25,042 nucleotides of DNA from Caulobacteraceae bacterium UBA5005 (GTDB lineage: Bacteria; Pseudomonadota; Alphaproteobacteria; Caulobacterales; Caulobacteraceae), in the NCBI GenBank assembly GCA_002398405.1, contig DGYN01000106.1:203-25244 (forward strand), read 5' to 3'. Shown in pieces: positions 23,489 through 25,042 of this stretch. Position 1 is the stretch's first letter. The number at the start of each line of letters is the position of its first letter. The notes below the pieces were generated by a model that saw only the letters and a program-made list of their open reading frames with translations, was not told the origin of the DNA and searched no databases. The translations under genes and the position numbers were made by a program.

Positions 23489-23761
23489 ATGGGCGAAGTG
23501 GCGAAACAGATACGGGGAAAGCTCACCGCCGCGTTTGCGCCCACATCCCTTGATGTAGTCGACGACAGCGATAAGCACCAGGGGCACGCCGGCCACCGGG
23601 AAGAGGGGGAGAGCCATTTCACGGTGAGGATCGTCTCGCAAGCCTTTGCCGGCGTCTCGAGGATCGATCGACAACGAAAGGTCAACAGGGTCCTGGCCGA
23701 GGAACTGGCGGGACCGGTCCACGCGCTGTCGATCAAGGCGAGCGCGCCCGGAGAGGAATGA
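23489..23761 (+). CDS. bolA: BolA-family protein
   Basis: This 90-residue protein has the BolA signature: KLTAAFAPTSLDVVDDSDKH, GESHFTVRIVSQAFAG, RQRKVNRVLAEEL and VHALSIKA. BolA proteins work with monothiol glutaredoxins in iron-sulfur handling and can act as regulators. I chose the ATG at 23489, preceded by GGGCGGA, over the TTG at 23474. It is divergent from the J-domain gene, and its stop codon overlaps the ATG of the next gene in an ATGA. Confidence 0.93.
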   Translation: MGEVAKQIRGKLTAAFAPTSLDVVDDSDKHQGHAGHREEGESHFTVRIVSQAFAGVSRIDRQRKVNRVLAEELAGPVHALSIKASAPGEE

Positions 23762-24525
23762 GGATGAGGAACGGCCTGATCGCCCTGGTGGCCGTGGGAC
23801 TTTGCGCAGGGCCGGCTCTGGCTCAGACACCACCGCCCGCTCCGGCGGCCGCGGCGGACCTCTTGACCGCCCGGACCGCGCCCGCCGCCTTTGACCAGAT
23901 CGCCACGCGGACCTTCCTGGCGCCGGCGGTGCAGGCGCTGCGCACCCACTATCCCGAGCAGTACGCGGCGGCGCGGGCCGCCTTCATCCAGACCGCCACC
24001 ACCGAGGGCTCGCGCGCCGCGGCGCGAGGCGTGTCGGGGACGGTCAACGGCTTTGTGGCGGCCAACAAGAAGCTGATCGGCAAGGCGCCGGAGGCCGAGC
24101 TTAACCGTCTGCTCGTCGAGCACGTCGAGACACTGCGCCTGCTGCGGGACGAAAATCCCGCAGCTTGCGTCGCCTTCGCCGAGACCCTGGCCCCCGATCG
24201 CGCGCCCTCGGACAAGGCGGCGACCCAGGTGATGGAGGAGGTGGGGGCGATCATCGCCGCCGTGCGCGCCGCCCAGACCGCGCCAAAGACCTATGCCAAG
24301 ACGGCGGCGGACGACCGGCTCCTATCTTTTGGGACTGAGGATCCGGAGGTCTCCAACGCCACCCCCGCCGGCCGCTGCCAGGGGTATCTGACCCTGTTCG
24401 GGGTGACGGCGGCGCAGGCGCCCGGCCGATCGGCGCGGATTTTCTCAAGCCTGCTGCTGGACGCCTTCGACGCGGCGAACCGGCCGCCGCCCGTGCCGGT
24501 GATCTCGACTCCGCTCCGGAATTGA
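23758..24525 (+). CDS. Secreted protein of unknown function
   Basis: This 255-residue protein has a signal peptide (RMRNGLIALVAVGLCAGPAL, cut at about ALAQ, residue 23), then a Pro/Ala-rich stretch and a helical, Ala-rich domain with two cysteines (AACVAFAE and GRCQGYL), which could pair. I do not recognise the family. Its ATG overlaps the bolA stop by four bases, and a second ATG two codons later is an alternative start. Coupling to bolA suggests co-expression but says little about function. It ends just before the vapB regulatory sequence. Confidence 0.78.
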   Translation: MRMRNGLIALVAVGLCAGPALAQTPPPAPAAAADLLTARTAPAAFDQIATRTFLAPAVQALRTHYPEQYAAARAAFIQTATTEGSRAAARGVSGTVNGFVAANKKLIGKAPEAELNRLLVEHVETLRLLRDENPAACVAFAETLAPDRAPSDKAATQVMEEVGAIIAAVRAAQTAPKTYAKTAADDRLLSFGTEDPEVSNATPAGRCQGYLTLFGVTAAQAPGRSARIFSSLLLDAFDAANRPPPVPVISTPLRN

Positions 24526-24545
24526 TGTATATACACGTATAGACA
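24526..24545. promoter_or_regulatory. Possible vapBC operator/promoter
   Basis: tgtatataca (24526-24535) is a perfect 10-base palindrome, followed at once by the related cgtatagaca (24536-24545). It contains -10-like sequences (TATATA, TATAGA) 12-30 bases before the vapB ATG. VapB/VapC complexes are known to bind palindromes at their own promoter. Confidence 0.5.
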
Positions 24546-24557
24546 AGAGGGTTGTCC

Positions 24558-24800
24558 ATGACCAAAGTTGTGATGAGCAGAACCTTCCGCAGCGGCAACA
24601 GCGAAGCGGTGCGGTTGCCTAAGGAGATCGCCTTTGGCCCGGATGTCGAGGTGATGATTGAGCGCTCCGGGGACACCTTGACCATTCGGCCTCGCCGACT
24701 CAGCAATCGCGACTTGGTCGCGAAGCTCAGAAGTCTGCCCGGGACGGGCGAGATAGAGGTGCGCGATGTCGAGGAAATCCCGGAACGCCCAGGTCTCTAA
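24558..24800 (+). CDS. vapB: VapB-type antitoxin (AbrB/MazE fold)
   Basis: This 80-residue protein reads MTKVVMSRTFRSGNSEAVRL and PKEIAFGPDVEVMIE, the AbrB/MazE-type swapped-hairpin DNA-binding domain of VapB antitoxins. The C-terminal part (about 50-80) would hold the toxin. It starts after GAGG at the ATG 24558; a TTG at 24552 is a less likely start. It ends three bases before the vapC start and the pair is likely one operon. It binds and silences VapC and represses the operon. Confidence 0.88.
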   Translation: MTKVVMSRTFRSGNSEAVRLPKEIAFGPDVEVMIERSGDTLTIRPRRLSNRDLVAKLRSLPGTGEIEVRDVEEIPERPGL

Positions 24801-24803
24801 CGG

Positions 24804-25042
24804 GTGGTCTATCTCTTAGACACCAACGTTGCGATCCATATTCGCGACCAGGACCCTGCAACTCTCGCGCGCTTCGAAGAGCTGGAAGGCCCCGTCCTAT
24901 TATCGACCATAGTGAGGGTGGAGCTTGAAAACGGGCTCTACCGCGAACCTAGCCTGGCGGGAGATCGTCGCTTGCGCTTGATCGCGCTCTTCGAAAACAT
25001 GGAGCTCGTTCCCTTCGACAGCGATTGTGCCGATGCCTATGC
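24804..25042 (+). CDS. vapC: VapC PIN-domain toxin (cut by window end)
   Basis: I translated from GTG 24804 to the right edge, 79 codons without a stop. It begins MVYLLDTNVAIHI, with the first catalytic aspartate D6, and has the second acidic residue E40 in VRVELENG. The sequence ends in FDSDCADAYA, just before the third acidic region expected in PIN-domain ribonucleases (VapC), which cleave tRNA or rRNA. The C-terminal third lies outside the window, so intactness cannot be judged. The start is close to the vapB stop, consistent with coupling. Confidence 0.85.
   Translation, partial: MVYLLDTNVAIHIRDQDPATLARFEELEGPVLLSTIVRVELENGLYREPSLAGDRRLRLIALFENMELVPFDSDCADAY

Overview
The window looks like chromosomal DNA of a high-GC alphaproteobacterium, most likely Caulobacteraceae (Caulobacter/Phenylobacterium type). 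This rests on the strong GC bias, the bolA / dnaJ-like / cobS / cobT neighbourhood, an alphaproteobacterial L28, many small DUF-type envelope proteins, and a tight cluster of GANTC (CcrM-type) sites. The genus is an inference from gene content, not from any search. I see no rRNA, tRNA or CRISPR array.

Left part (1-8.8 kb). A Suv3-like DEXH helicase runs off the left edge on the minus strand. It is followed by a compact defence and toxin-antitoxin block: an AbiEi/AbiEii-type type IV toxin-antitoxin pair (plus strand) with a clear promoter and a repeated operator; a small YqjD-like anchored protein; a HipB/HipA module (minus strand) with a promoter and palindromic operator; and a 1125-residue MmeI-like (type IIL/IIG) restriction-methylation enzyme with an intact D-x9-ExK nuclease motif and a visibly lower-GC central segment.

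Middle part (8.8-15 kb). A terminase-small-subunit-like orphan is followed by a run of tandem hairpins, three secreted or periplasmic proteins (one with a Tudor/SH3-like N-terminal domain, one DUF3617, one DUF3108), rpmB with its own promoter and a textbook terminator, and a PAS-GAF-histidine kinase-receiver hybrid protein.

Right part (15-25 kb). A phytase-like esterase is translationally coupled to cobT. A small DUF1328 membrane protein that was not called by length lies divergent from cobT. Then come a DUF3089 lipase-like protein, a PF04020 holin-like membrane protein, a conserved-looking protein of unknown function, a frameshifted GIY-YIG gene, a nested 113-bp palindrome, cobS, a J-domain protein with Cys/His residues, bolA coupled to a secreted protein, and a VapB/VapC toxin-antitoxin pair cut by the right edge.

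The most interesting points are the three adjacent defence modules with readable regulatory DNA, the unusual N-terminal extension of HipB, the mosaic MmeI-like enzyme, the frameshifted GIY-YIG gene, the triple GANTC cluster, and copies of one intergenic hairpin family that differ by compensatory stem changes. I found no convincing wholly new system. The best candidates for new biology are the unknown protein at 20153-21268 and the extended HipB.
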